Shown: positions 1-12,149 of the stretch, one piece after another
Position numbering within the stretch: the first letter of the stretch is position 1
Layout: each line of letters begins with the position of its first letter
NCBI RefSeq assembly: GCF_029227915.1
Contig: NC_079877.1
Coordinates: 10,219,851-10,283,850, forward strand
Direction of reading: 5' to 3'
Length of the DNA: 64,000 nucleotides
DNA from: Hydractinia symbiolongicarpus
Lineage: Eukaryota > Cnidaria > Hydrozoa > Anthoathecata > Hydractiniidae
The notes under the pieces: model-generated
What the model was told of the DNA's origin: nothing
Databases searched by the model: none
What the model saw: the letters and a program-made list of their open reading frames with translations, nothing else
Position numbers and translations under genes: made by a program

Positions 1-65
1 TCGCGCTTTTTCAATAAAAGACGAAAAAAGGACACGACTAACTGATATATATTAATGTTTTCCAG

Positions 66-2148
66 AGATGCTGGATTTGAAGACAACCTAGTAACAGCCA
101 GTCTAGTATCTGGTATTTGGAATGGCAGCTTTAGTATTGGGTATGTTACGAGTACTACACATTATACTTTTTTAAAGTTAGTTAACTCGTATTGGCGGCC
201 AATGTGCTGATTTTATTATCTTCGCAAGCAGAATTTGAATGTGTTAAATGAGGAGGTCTTTGCTATTTAGGAACACGGTGGGCCCTTTGTTTGCTGGCAT
301 TTTCACTGATCATTTTGGATTTCCTTGGACATCTACCGTAAGTTACATTTTTAGAGTGAAAGGATTTTAAAAAGTTACACTAGTTTGTGTTTTTGCGAAC
401 TGCAATGTTCTTCAAATTTTTGTTATTTTTATATTATATAATCATTCATTTCCATTCTTTTTGAATGTGCAAAAAACGCACCTCGTGAAATTGTTTTATA
501 GGTATTATTAATAACAGAAATAGGAAATTCTTTGAGAAAGTTTTAATTACTTTTAATAAAGCTGTATAAGTTTTAAAGTTAATAGATAAGTATTCTGTGT
601 TATATTAAAACTATTTGTCCTCTCCTCCCTGCGTAACGTACAGAGTTTAAGCCTAATGTATTTAACCTGTGCTAGCGTTAACAGGAAGGAATGTAACGAT
701 TAACGTTACAAAAACCTTCTTCTGTAACTACAGATTAAATTTGAGTGATACATTTATGATCAAGCAGCGATATTCACAAAATTTCCTTTAGCTGCGTTAA
801 AATTGATTTTGACATGATGAAACTAAAATATTGCTACCAAATAAATAAAACATGGGCTATAAGTACTTCGTTTTGCTCTGCTGACAACTTTTTATTTCAA
901 TGTTTGTTTTAGGTCATTGCATTTTTGTTTCTTGTTGAGGTTTGTACATTTATCGCACTTCTTTTACTTCAGTTCTTCTATTTATCTTTCACCTAAACCC
1001 CTTTATTTGTTTTTAAAGGGTACTGGATTAGTTATTTTCACTTTATGGAGCAGGCGAAAACAACTGTAAGTAGACTGCAATTTAACTTCGTAAAGTAAAC
1101 TTGTTGGAAGCGAGATTATAGATAAATTGAACTTTTTCTAACCGAGAACAAACTCCTTGATTGGAAGTTAGAAAAAAATCCTTCATATTGTCCCTAGACA
1201 AATGACGCTTTGAATAAGTAGGGCCACTTTTTAGTCACTAATTTGGTCAATAATTTTTGCTAGAGTTAGTGGGACATTATGCTATAACATCATACATAGC
1301 AGACAGAAAAGTGTCGATTTCCAAATAAATTAAAAAAATGGAACACAATTTCGAATAGATTGTGGGTTTTTTTATTGTGTTTGCATGTTGAATGCTAACA
1401 ACTGTTTAGCAGGATTTTTCAGGTTTGAACTAACGAAAAAATGCTTTAAGAGCTCCAGAAAAAAGGGGATATTTTAACCTTTTAATGTCCAAGTCTCATT
1501 TACAAGAAGATTCAGACAATTGAAGCATTGGCTAAAGTCAACAATTTCTTGGTCCCATGAAAGTGCCACTGAACGCAAATACACTGATAAGTTTAAGGCA
1601 TAAATCATCGGTGAGGCTGGATGGATTATTGCTTCAATATTTTTGTACGATAATTCTTGGGTCTTAATCCTAGGTTACTATCACGGCCACAACGATGTCC
1701 ATCAATTCACATTTAATCCAATGAGTAACAAAGCAGAGGAATAAAATGGGTTTCTTATGCTAACGGGTATTAAATGTTTGCACAACATTCTAGAAAAAGT
1801 TGACAACAAAAAATAGCATTCTCATACAAATTGCAAACTAATCCTGAGGTTTCCTGACGGAAAACAAAAATTATTAATTATGGACAGCAGGCTCGCGAAA
1901 TAATTTAGGGCCGGCTGATATTCTTTGGTATTTTCCCTGTTAATTAGTTTTTAGATTGTAAATATTTAATTTTAGACAAAATATAGCACTTTGAAATAAA
2001 GTGACAAGTGAACCTAATCAGACTTTTTTTGTTTTGTATTTTCAGAAATATGGACAATTCAGGGTACAAACCCCTAAAAGAAACACACAATGAAATGGAA
2101 GATGAAATGGAAGATTTATATGACTTAGCATCACAAAACAGAAAGTAG
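66..2148 (+). CDS. MFS transporter, SLC18B1-like (3' exons only, 5' part outside window)
   Basis: Five exons keep one frame across GT..AG introns: 66-140, 271-337, 913-939, 1019-1065 and 2046-2148, ending at TAG 2146-2148. The product is the middle to C-terminal part of a membrane transporter. Exons 1-2 read DNLVTASLVSGIWNGSFSIG then GPLFAGIFTDHFGFPW, which matches the loop and helix pattern (VSG.W..SF..G..GP...G...D..GFPW) of the SLC18B1 branch of the major facilitator superfamily, thought to carry polyamines or amines in vesicles. Exon 3 is a 27-nt microexon coding a hydrophobic stretch (VIAFLFLVE), and exon 4 completes the last membrane helix. Exon 5 is a cytosolic acidic tail rich in Glu and Asp with the duplicated motif EME-DEMED. 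The substrate is inferred from family resemblance only; the MFS assignment is firmer than the SLC18B1 one. The gene must extend left of position 1. Confidence 0.75.
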
Positions 2149-3992
2149 ACCACGTAGAATGACTTTCTAAGAATTGAAGATGTAAAATTGCTGACGTCAT
2201 TAAAATTCAAATGGCGGTTTTTTTCATTCTTAGTCTGTCTAAATGGATTATATTACGGGCTTAAGGAATAGTTGTTGTATAGGAAGTTCGATATATTTTA
2301 ATGAAACGCCTAGACTTGTAGCACCACTCGGTCATGATGTATAATTTTGAAAAGGTCGAAACCAGCAGCTCTCTTGTTTCAAGGTCTGATAAAATCATTT
2401 AAATAAGAAATAACAGACTATGATCACAGATATTGTTAATTCAAACTACAGAACAGAATGTACACCCAACGATTTCAATTGTGTACACACTCCCTAACTA
2501 CCGAAGTAACTGAGCTAGGAGTAGTTATACTCGGTTAGAAAAAGTTTAAAATCGCTCTTCAAGCTTCTTTAAATACATCTCTGAGAAGCATAGTGTTTCT
2601 TGTTAAGTATTAATGTTGTTTGCTTTGTCGTTAAAAACAAACAAGTGCTCCACTCTTGCTTTTAAAAAAAAATGTGTTAAATAAATTTATCCAATTAATG
2701 GATGGGGCGGTAGTGAGGTAGGGTAATGAGGCAGGGCAGTAGGGAGATGGTGCGGTAGTGAGGTGGGGCGGTAGTGAGATGGAGCGCTAGTGGGGTGCTG
2801 CTGAAGCAGGATGGGGGAGTGGTAGACTAACGTATTACATTTGCCATATTTTGCTTTTAATAACTCCACCAATCAAAAACAAAATTACCTCTTTTTTAAT
2901 TGTAATTAGAGCCAGACTTTTGTGTGAAGAATTGTGGACGTGACAAAGAAAAAAGTGGTAACAATACACGAATTCTGCAGAATCGTCCTTATCCCGCTAA
3001 ATTCACCTAAAGTATTAGGTACAGATTAATTTCTTAAAAGAATTTCTTTCTGTTTGTATGTTGATGCGTGCTTAAATGTTAAATTTTTGACCGAAGTAGG
3101 ATTCGAATATACGCGATTTAAACGTCTCGCTTCAAGTTATAAAGGTGTTTAACAATCTCTTTTAGGTTTTCGCACAAATTTTGCGTCCTTCTTTTAGGGC
3201 CAAAATGTGTAATAAAAGTAAATAGATTGGTGTGTGGCATTTTGAAGAGTATAAATAAAAACAGTTACTTTAAATAAATTATTTTTATACACATCAAATT
3301 AAATACATTTATCATATACTTTGAGTTTTTCCCGCAACTTGATTGCCTAATTTGCACGAAGTATAAGCTAAATTTTGTTTTTGAACCGAGAAACGAGTGT
3401 AATTTCTACTTTATACAGAGTGCAAAAAGCTTATATTCTTCCTTTGATTGGCTGATTTAACGTGCAAAAAGCTTATATTTTCCCCTTGATTGGTTGAAAA
3501 TTCGTTGGAAAAGCCCATATGTTCTTAAAAACGAAAACTTGTCGGTGAATTTATTTTCACAAATATACATTTTTTGATTCGATAATTTTCTTTTGTTTCA
3601 ATAGTCATTAATCATAGAGCACACGCTCTCCACCGGGGATTAAAAACAATTAAATTATATCAGTCAACCTAAAAGAATTATATAATAGCACAACGATAGA
3701 GTGCTATGTTATTTGGCTTCACAATGAGAATTTATTCTTTTGAAAATTCGTAGTTTTTATTTCAATTCAAATTCTTTCAAGCGTGACATAATTTGTTATA
3801 ATGATCTGAAACGCACGTGACTTCAAAAATTCAAATAATTTATAAGTTCATAAATGTAAATGAAATAAATTACCATACGGTGATTTTATTGCCCCCCATA
3901 ACAATGCTTCTCAATATCGTGAACATAATTAAGCAGTGTGCAACCGACTATGTGAAATTAACATGAGATAAGACCGAGTATATGATAAACAA
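2149..3992. other. Intergenic stretch with a short G-rich tandem tract
   Basis: This is AT-rich with no open frame that looks coding. The only structure is a G-rich degenerate tandem tract at about 2698-2815 (units like GGTAGTGAGGTGGGGC, roughly 15-20 bp) and a small direct duplication near 3419-3475 in which TGCAAAAAGCTTATATT recurs followed by TTGATTGG. Confidence 0.5.
2698..2815. repeat. G-rich degenerate tandem repeat
   Basis: Repeated variants of GGGGCGGTAGTGAGRTGG can be read across about 120 bp. Purine-rich on the plus strand. It creates a short, low-complexity minus-strand open frame rich in His, Pro, Ser and Thr that I regard as spurious. Confidence 0.7.
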
Positions 3993-4149
3993 GTTATCGC
4001 ACATGCTCTGAAAAACTATCGGCTGATAATTTTTTCGTTTCTTCTGTTCTCGTATATTTCACTCGACCAAAAGGCTCGTGAAGTATGTAAGGAGAACATA
4101 GAAGCACTCAAAAAATATTGCTGATATTTTTGAGAGCATGTGCGATAAC
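3993..4149. mobile_element. Foldback/MITE-like palindromic element (157 bp)
   Basis: The ends are a perfect inverted repeat, GTTATCGCACATGCTCT at 3993 and its complement ending at 4149. The interior continues to pair imperfectly (CTTCTGTTCTCGTATATTTC against a matching complement around 4080-4110), so the whole unit can fold into a long hairpin with a loop near 4070. No coding capacity. A terminal repeat plus near-complete palindrome is typical of foldback MITEs; the target duplication is not clear. Confidence 0.6.
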
Positions 4150-5109
4150 AGTACTTATACACCGCATGCGCATTTTGTATACATCAATAAAGTTAATTTT
4201 AAATTATTTGCGTCGTAGCTGTTGGAAATGGTGGAGAATGGCAGAAAATAAAAACAAGGGAAAATTTTACTGATTTTCACTTTTTTTCCTAAACAAAACA
4301 ACACGACAAATATGGGAAAATAATACATCATTCGTTGTAGAATTGTTTGTTTTAATTTTGCGAAGTTGTTCTGACGTTAAGGTGGACATCTATAAAAAAT
4401 CTCGAATGTATTGCTTTCATATGGTCACAAAACCGTATAATTCGAAAATCCTGTTCACTATTATTCAGAAATACCTGCCAAAGTCCCAAATGTTGCTTTA
4501 CTTTTTAGTGGTATGTTTGCCTCTAGCAACGCCGATAGGAACGGAGTACCAATTAGAAAGGCCCCATTAAAAATGGTTATGTTACATAATACTCAAGGAC
4601 ATAATAATCAAGAACAAAGCTTTTCGTAAGTCGGATGGACTTTAAGTCACGCGATGAGGCAAAAAAACAACGAGAAGAGTTGAAAACTAATAGAGAGGGT
4701 TTTGAAGATAAAGATGTTGAAAAAAGGTGATGTTTATGGAAAAGGAGAGTTATTGACTAGTTTTAGTGCCTTTTTATCCACTAATTTTATCAGTTTTATC
4801 AGTTTTATCAGTTTCCTAATTCTAATCTTCACCGATTGTCTTTAAACTTTTCACAAATCTATGTTATCATCCACTCAATGTGGTAAATTAATAATATTGT
4901 ATGCATTTTATGATAGGAATAATTCCGAATTAATTATGGAAATGTTGTGTTGAATTAATATGAATTTACACTTTCGTCAATCGATATTTTTAATTTGTCA
5001 ATTATGCCTATTTCTGTTTCGCTAAGTTCCAAATTACACTGATAGTCCAGAAATGATTGTGGTAGTTAACCAAAATCTGTAGTGCCTGTGAGCCTTGAAT
5101 CAATTTTGG
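4150..5109. other. Intergenic stretch, no supported gene
   Basis: AT-rich. A short ATG-started frame at 4635-4726 rich in Lys, Glu and Arg ends in a GT that could be a splice donor, but nothing supports it further. The triplicated ATCAGTTTT near 4788-4815 is a small local repeat. Confidence 0.4.
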
Positions 5110-5977
5110 TTAGATTTGGCAAGACAATAAAATCTCTTTCAATAGGTAAAAATTGGTATGTAGTGGTGATCCTATATACTGAACACCAAATTTAGTTATT
5201 TCTGAGTCAATAGAGAAACTTGTTGAAATTGCATGAGCAAACCCAATAATCTTGTCTATGGCTCTTAGCTTCTCCTTCATTCTCAATATGTTTCCACTAT
5301 TTTAATAAGGTTAAAGTTTAGTCTAGGGTGATGAAAAGTTTGGATTATGCCCTTGTGATTTGACAGCTTTTCTTGTTGCCTGGAACTCCCCATTTCCTAA
5401 ATAGACACTTGTGCATGATGTTTCTGAGGGAATAGTAGAAAATGAGTTTAAGGAATATTCTGCCAGTTCCAACAATAAGGTTATCACATGGTTACAATAA
5501 CCACTAAGACCAGCAGGAAAATTACATGTGACCTTATCGACTGCACTGTTTCTTCTATTTATGTGTACAGAAACAATGCGTTTTATTTTTTGGATACTAG
5601 CTATACAACAACATTTGACCACAAAGTGTGTCAGAGTTCTTGCGGTATAAATACTATCGGATAATATATAACGTTCATCTTTGATCTGAAAACTAAGGTC
5701 TTTACTATCGACTTTCCCTTCTGCTTCCCGCAATTTTTAACATGATTGTCTATTTCTCTTCTGGTAAAAACATGAAAAAAATTCAAGGATTTCCCCACTC
5801 TAAATCATCCACTACAGTGCTTTTTTCAGTGCTGACTTGCACAGTAAAACTGGTGTTTATGTTTTTTGTAAGTAAACTTTGTATTTTTGCATCAAACGTT
5901 TTATCTTTCATATAATTTTTCAGGTTTACATCCTTTTTCTCAATAAGCACCTGCTTTTCCTCTACACTTGCAACCAT
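5110..5977 (-). pseudogene. SWIM-finger protein remnant (transposon/YqaJ-associated type)
   Basis: The longest open piece (5323-5733, 136 codons from a non-ATG start) carries C70-N-F-P-A-G-L-S-G-Y-C80-N-H82 followed by VITLLLELAEY. This matches the SWIM zinc-finger signature of proteins that in cnidarian genomes often also carry a YqaJ-like recombinase domain; that link is from family knowledge. The canonical first Cys of CxC is Val here and two residues are inserted, so metal binding is doubtful. A second open piece (5783-5977) lies upstream on the same strand, separated by stops, and a third (about 5110-5290) lies downstream in another frame. Interruptions in all three junctions suggest a pseudogene, although unrecognised introns could explain some. 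Its role would be DNA binding in a mobile or domesticated element. Confidence 0.5.
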
Positions 5978-6786
5978 TTTCGTTTACAGCTTGGCAGTAC
6001 GGGCCTCAGTTTCAAAACGAGGATTATATTACATCATCGATCTCGGGAAATGCGTATTATTTATGATGTTAATCTTTTCTTTAATTCAGTACACACTATC
6101 CATTTCATAAAAAGTTTAAGCCTCCAAATCTATTTCTTTCTAAAGCTATCTTTGCCAAAACATTTACCATTTTTTCGCTTAAGAAATACTACTTATGCGA
6201 ATTTTTTGATTTTTTTTTCGAAGTTTTTCAAAGCAATATTTTAATAACAATATTAATATTTTAAACTTTTATTTCTTTATAGATGTACAACTTTAGATAA
6301 TCACAAATACATGTATTGTGCTATAAAAAAAAAAAAAAAAATAATGCTCCAAATAAAAAAACAAATTGTGCAATTTAACATCTCCACCAACGATATCAAT
6401 CAAACCATTGGAACTCTTTTTAATGTGATTTTTTGTAACTTCTTTTATGCCACCATGGCTGGTTCAACAGACGGTGCTACAAAATGCAAGGATTTGTTTT
6501 GTAAACTTGAGAAAATTACTTCAGGAAATATTATAACTGAAGTAGTTACGCCATTTGTTTTAATATTTTAGTAAGAATGTATTGCTAATTCTGTTAGTTC
6601 AGAATAAACTTTTAAGTTTTCAGTTTTTAAATAAAACTATGAACAATCTGTTATCTACGACCATGAAACAACTAACTATTAATTTATAAACGCAAATATT
6701 GAATTTTTTTTATTGCTTTCAAGGGGTATATGCATACTGTATGTAAATCTTTTACCACGCCATCACTCATTTCAATTGTCTAACGC
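5978..6786. other. Intergenic stretch, no supported gene
   Basis: Low-complexity AT-rich DNA with a poly-A run near 6326-6341. A plus-strand open frame at 6311-6571 begins in that run and has no recognisable motif, so I do not call it a gene. Confidence 0.4.
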
Positions 6787-8212
6787 TAACAAACACCACA
6801 TACAATTGCACAACTGTTTGGACAAATGTCACAAACAACTGTGCAACTGTTTGAAACTGACAAATGTCACAAACAACTGGGCAACTGTTTAAAACTGACA
6901 AATGTCACAAACAACTGGGCAACTGTTTGAAACTGACAAACGCCACGTACAACTGCACAACTGTTTGAAACTGAAAAACGCCACATCCAACTGCACAACT
7001 GTTTGAAACTGACAAACGCCACATCCAACTGCACAACTGTTTGAAACTGACAAACGCCACAAACAACTGTGGAAATGTTTAAAACTGACAAATGTCACAA
7101 ACAACTGGGCAACTGTTTGAAACTGAAAAATGTCACAAACAACTGTGGAAATGTTTAAAACTGACAAATGTCACAAACAACTGGGCAACTGTTTGAAACT
7201 GACAAATGTCAAAAACAACTGTGCAACTGTTTGAAACTGACAAATGTCACAAACAACTGGGCAACTGTTTGAAACTGACAAATGTCAAAAACAACTGTGC
7301 AACTGTTTGAAACTGACAAATGTCACAAACAACTGGGCAACTGTTTAAAACTGACAAATGTCACAAACAACTGTGCAACTGTTTGAAACTGACAAATGTC
7401 ACAAACAACTGGGCAACTGTTTAAAACTGACAAATGTCACAAACAACTGGGCAACTGTTTGAAACTGACAAATGTCACAAACAACTGTGCAACTGTTTGA
7501 AACTGACAAACGCCACGTACAACTGCACAACTGTTTGAAACTGACAAACGCCACATCCAACGGCACAACTGTTTGAAACTGACAAACGCCACATCAAACT
7601 GCACAACTGTTTCAAACTGACAAACGCCACAAACAACTGGGCAACTGTTTGAAACTGACAAATGTCACAAACAACTGTGCAACTGTTTAAAACTGACAAA
7701 CGCCACGTACAACTGCACAACTGTTTAAAACTGACAAACGCCACGTACAACTGCACAACTGTTTGAAACTGACAAACGCCACATCCAACTGCACAACTGT
7801 TTGAAACTGACAAACGCCACATCAAACTGCACAACTGTTTGAAACTGATAAACGCCACATCCAACTGCACGAGTGTTTGAAACTGACAAACGCCACATCC
7901 AACTGCACAACTGTTTGAAACTGACAAACGCCACATCCAACTGCACAACTGTTTGAAACTGATAAACGCCACATCCAACTGCACAGCTGCTTGAAACTGA
8001 CAAATGTCACATAAAACTGTGCAACTATTTAAAACTGAGAAATTCCACATACGACTGCACAACTGTTTGAAACTGGCAAACGCCACATCCAACTGCACAA
8101 CTGTTTGAAACTGAAAAATGCCACATCCAACTGCACAGCTGTTTGAAACTGACAAATGTTACATACAACTGTGCAACTGTTTAAAACAAAGAAACGACAC
8201 ATACGGCTGCAC
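6787..8212. repeat. 38-bp minisatellite, about 37 copies
   Basis: The unit runs from TTTGAAACTGACAAA to the next TTTGAAACTG; measured spacings (6850, 6888, 6926) give a period of 38 bp. Two unit types exist: one with AATGTCACAAACAACTG, dominant on the left, and one with CGCCACATCCAACTG, dominant on the right and interleaved between. The outermost copies (before 6830 and after 8010) are the most diverged. Because 38 is not a multiple of three and the minus strand lacks stops in the unit, all three minus frames are open over long stretches, giving spurious proteins of up to 226 residues with a 38-residue (three-unit) period. It lies about 120 bp beyond the poly-A signal of the PAN/EGF gene. Confidence 0.95.
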
Positions 8213-8389
8213 TGTAGAATCGTTATTGCGTGTTTGTCCTAAAATATGCAACAGATCACGGAGGTGATTTAATGGTAAAATGTGCGTGTAGGTTAAGTCG
8301 TAAATCTATTATTTCTGTCTGATTTAGGTTTTATTGTGAAGTGATTGTCTTTTAGAATAACGTCGAATAAGAGATTTAGAAACAGACGT

Positions 8390-8929
8390 TCATGCGATAC
8401 CTTGGTTGCATCTCTCTCCATAAAATCCTGTGCGACAGGTACATCTGAAACCGGGGGACTCACAACTATCTTCGCAGTAATGGTCTTTGCATGGTGACAA
8501 GCTCGAGCAAACATCACCAATCTTTGGGAGAAAATATTATATTCCCTTCATACAGTGCTATTTGAAAATGCCTAACAGAAATCTTTTCATAAACTTTTTA
8601 CCTCTTTATTATCAGGATCACTCTCATAGTGCATCCAATCGTTATCTTTTGTTGTAGTGTTTCCACCGTCTCCCATTGTGCTATTTAACATGTCGCACGT
8701 TTTTGTTTTGTCATTATAATTTATAGATTGACACAAATCATGCAGGATACAATTTTTCATGCACTCAAGGTCATCTGTTACGTTCATTGTAGCCAGTGTC
8801 CCAACCAATGGGCGAGAATTTTTATGCGTCAACGACAGATCAGAAAAGAACAAGCATGGAAGCCGTAAGATCTTTCCCATCGTCACGACGCAAGTGAATG
8901 TTAGTAGAGCAGGAATGGCAAACACCCTT
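8390..8929 (-). CDS. Secreted PAN/apple-domain plus EGF-like protein (3' two exons)
   Basis: Exon a is 8602 to about 8929. It opens after a 3' splice site (CTTTAAG), because an in-frame stop lies just upstream and the first codon is not ATG, so a 5' exon is missing. It codes the end of a hydrophobic leader (VFAIPALLTFTCVV) and then a PAN/apple-type module with the spacing ECMKNCILHDLCQSINY...C. Donor GT at 8601, acceptor before 8521. Exon b, 8390-8521, codes one EGF-like domain: six cysteines ending CTCRTGFYGERC, five residues before the TGA at 8390-8392. A poly-A signal (AATAAA on the minus strand) sits at 8330-8335. PAN plus EGF proteins are secreted adhesion or carbohydrate-binding factors; the ligand is unknown. 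Small size (about 150 residues) and single copies of each module are typical of cnidarian secreted proteins. Confidence 0.75.
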
Positions 8930-9766
8930 AAAGGTTATATAGAAATGGTAATAAAATAAATGTTTTAAAAATTGCAAAGCAAATTGTATTTTTAAAGAGT
9001 ATTAAACAAGAACAATTTTAAAACTACAACTGTTTGCTAGGAGCAGGCAAAAGCAAGGGTTGGTGGGTGTGAACCATGCGGGCAATGGACCACCACTTTT
9101 ATTTTAGAAAAGAATTTTTAAAAATGATTGTCATGGAACGACAACAGCAACAACGACGGCCATCGATTTAGGCCTTATTTTAATTGTCGGGTTCACAATT
9201 AAGATAAGACTTACATCGATTTGACATCCAATTTGAGAATCAATTCACCATCCCTGTTTGGACTTTTTTAAATTGCGAAGGTTGACGGAAGGGAAAGTCA
9301 TCTAACGAAATAAATGGCAAAAGAGTATCCTCAAAGCCAGCATCCAATTTCTTAACAATAACGCTAGAGTGTGCTATCTCTGTATAACTCTACCAATGTT
9401 GAAATATTTTTGTGAAAGTAATTCCATAAGTGTCAGTAAAATTTTTAAAATAAAAAATTTACCTTCTGTTAACTTTCATCTTTTCACAGCTTTTTTTTGT
9501 TGTCGCTCTACATGCAGCGATAAAGTAAAAATGTTTAAACTTGAACAACTGGTGCTGTAATAGATAAAGAAGTGAGTTCACAATCTTTTTAATACTCATT
9601 ATGTTTTTTAATACTCAATACGTTAAATATTTATTACATGTTACAAAGATTCCTTTCCACTTGAAAAGTCATAAATTATACAAATTTTACTATATTTTTT
9701 TGTTTCAATATCCTGCATTGGTCTTTCTTCTAAGAGTTCATATATTTTTAAAAACCATTATTATCA
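8930..9766. other. Intergenic stretch; should contain the missing first exon of the PAN/EGF gene
   Basis: The first exon with the start codon of the minus-strand gene ending at 8390 should lie here or further right. I could not pick it out with confidence. No other gene seen. Confidence 0.35.
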
Positions 9767-10919
9767 TCTCTATAATATTAGCCGTATTCTGTTCAAACTG
9801 GTTGCGCGCAGCTTTTTTCGGAAAAGTAGCGCAGGGCCCGATTTTTACGGACCTCCGTTTGTCGGTTGGACGCAGCATAATTTCGGAATATTTTCAGAAT
9901 CACACCAGAACCGGATAAACAACGGAAACATGCTGCGGAGGTCATTTTAGTTTGGAGGTTTGTAAGTCTCCTTCTCACTTTTTTCTCTTCTAAATACTTT
10001 ATCCATGAGAATACTTATTTTGATGTTCTTACATGTTAAGATGAATATATCGTCACGTTTTCTAGCAATGTATAAATCCTAAACAAACCAATTGTCAGTT
10101 TTCAGTTGGCTAGCTAAAACGCAGATCTTAACGCATCTAGCTATAGCAATCTTTATTTTTATTTCTATTCTTTTAAAGTTTTTATTCAGTTTGGTGTATT
10201 GTTATTTATTTTTATGTTGAAGTTGGGTCTACCTAGCTAGCTCCTTTTAGCTACTTCAGGCTAAAAGGTTAAAGTAGCCAAATGTAGGTTGACTACAAGT
10301 AAAAGTAACCAAATGCAGTTTGACTACAAAACAATATTTAATAATTCTTATGCTAAATGCAGTTGGCAGCGACCACTTTTATTACTGTTTTAAAAATTTA
10401 TTCTACAAAATAAAATTGCTGAGTGATTTTTTAAACTGAACCGGGTTAACGCCAGGCAGTTCACTGATTTCTTTTACAACCGAAGCAATAAGGATTTTTG
10501 GAAAATGGTAGTACCCCTATGCTCATGTATAATACGATTCACCTGTTAAGCGCTCGGCCTGGTGTCAACAACGGGCTTTTCCTGTATTTTTATTTAATCC
10601 GTTGTGATAAAAATTTTTAACCTGCAATAAGCGTTCAACCCAATGGTAACAACAGGGTGTTTTGTTTGTTTTTTATTTGAAATGAAGTTGCGATAAGTGA
10701 AAAGGCTATTATGGCTATAACACATGTGTGACATCATTTACCTGTGTCATAATTAATTTGTTAAGGTTTACTGAACTTATTCTGCAAAATAAAATAATAT
10801 TGGCTAATACCTTTTGTTATGACGGGGTAACAACAGGTTGTAAACTATGTTTTTATTTCGGCTAAAATTGCATCAAAGTTATAGACAAATTTAAAAAAAT
10901 ACATTACAACCGAAACTAG
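9767..10919 (+). mobile_element. Helitron-like non-autonomous element L1
   Basis: Begins after an A with TCTCTATAATATTAGCCG and ends in CTAG at 10916-10919 followed by T, the A|TC..CTAG|T border expected for Helitrons. The first 200 bp match, inverted, the sequence at 59280-59500 (shared blocks GCGCGCAGC, GGACCTCCGT, TTATCCGGTTCTG and others). The interior holds degenerate ~110-130 bp modules with recurring phrases such as AAGCGCTCGGCCTGGTGT and GCAAAATAAAATAATATTG. No protein-coding capacity, no Rep/helicase. Its 3' hairpin is not obvious, so this end may be internal to an older copy. Confidence 0.5.
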
Positions 10920-12149
10920 TCTTTTTAATAATAGCCGTATTTTGTCAGTCTGTTCAAAAGGGTTACCGATGTTCCTTTGATCTTTCCGCGAGTCCTTAGA
11001 AACCAGTGGGTTCTTTGATCTGAAATCTTATTATTGATCAAAATAAATTCAAAAAATTAATTTATTTACTTACACAATTTGATTACTTTAATTTATTAAC
11101 CTTAATTAAAAAAGTAAATTAAGTGATTAAAACGAATGCATTATTTTAATATGCCATTTTAAATAATAATTACCCCCGTGACCTCAATCGCCGTTTTCAC
11201 TCAGAACCCACAAAAAACAAATGGGACACTTTTACCGACAGCTCGCCCGTAATATACCAATCGAAACGCCTGATTCCTTGAAAAACCAACCAAAGATTTT
11301 CGCGGCCAGAAGGACCATGCTGACAAAGGCCATTTTAGTTTTGAAAGTGGTAGTGGTCAGTAGCGCTAGGTTTGTTGATCTGTTTGAAATTTTTGTGTTC
11401 TTAAAGCTTTTTACTTAGCCATGTACAAATCTTAAAGGCACCTGTTTTAGAATTTTTGACTAGGAACAAAGATTTTGGTCAACTCTGCTGTACTGTACTA
11501 AGCGCTTAGGCCATTGTTAACAACACCTCTATAAGTTTACCTCTATAAGGGCCCACTGTGAAAATTAATTTTTAAACTTTCTGGGTAATCACGCCTGTAT
11601 GGATGTGCAAAACTGTTTACCTGGACTAACCGCTCAGTCCTGTGTTAGCAATTGATTGTTTCTTTTGTTTTTGTTTAAAGAGAGTCTGCGAGAAATTTTT
11701 TTCAAAAGGGTGTTATCCCTGTATGCCTGTGCAACACCGTTTAACAGTCTAAGCGTTCGGCTTGGTGTCCTGATTAATTTTTCACAAGAACTTTTTCTGC
11801 AAAATAAAATACTATTGACCGATTGCTTTCGCTATGATAGAGTAAAGACCGTTTGTAAACTCTGTTTATATTTCAGCTATCGATGCGGAAAAATATATAT
11901 ATTTTTTTAATATTACAGTCGCAACACTATAATGATGTATGCGCTTTACTTGATTTGCGACATCTGCATACCTGTATTAAATTGTTCCACCTGATCGTGT
12001 GGCACAGTTTACACGGCTCTTATTAAGCGCTCCTCAGGGCGTTCAACAACAGTTACTTGTGGCTTAACCCGGTGTTTCAACAGAGTGTATCGTGTATTTT
12101 GTAAATTAAAGCTACAGTACAGATTTTTTTGAGCAGGGTATTAAGCCTG

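Noticed and set aside
4635-4726. Short ATG frame ending at a GT, possible first exon
   Set aside because: Only about 30 residues, very charged, and no following exon could be joined.
6311-6571. 86-codon plus-strand open frame
   Set aside because: Begins in a poly-A tract with a non-informative N-terminus and has no recognisable motif.
7475-8155. 226-residue minus-strand open frame rich in Cys, Val, Phe and Gln
   Set aside because: It lies wholly in the 38-bp minisatellite, and all three minus frames are open there because the unit has no stop; the frame does not follow the unit length.
8293-8520. 75-codon minus frame over the EGF exon
   Set aside because: It is the wrong frame; the other frame gives a six-Cys EGF domain with matching splice phase.
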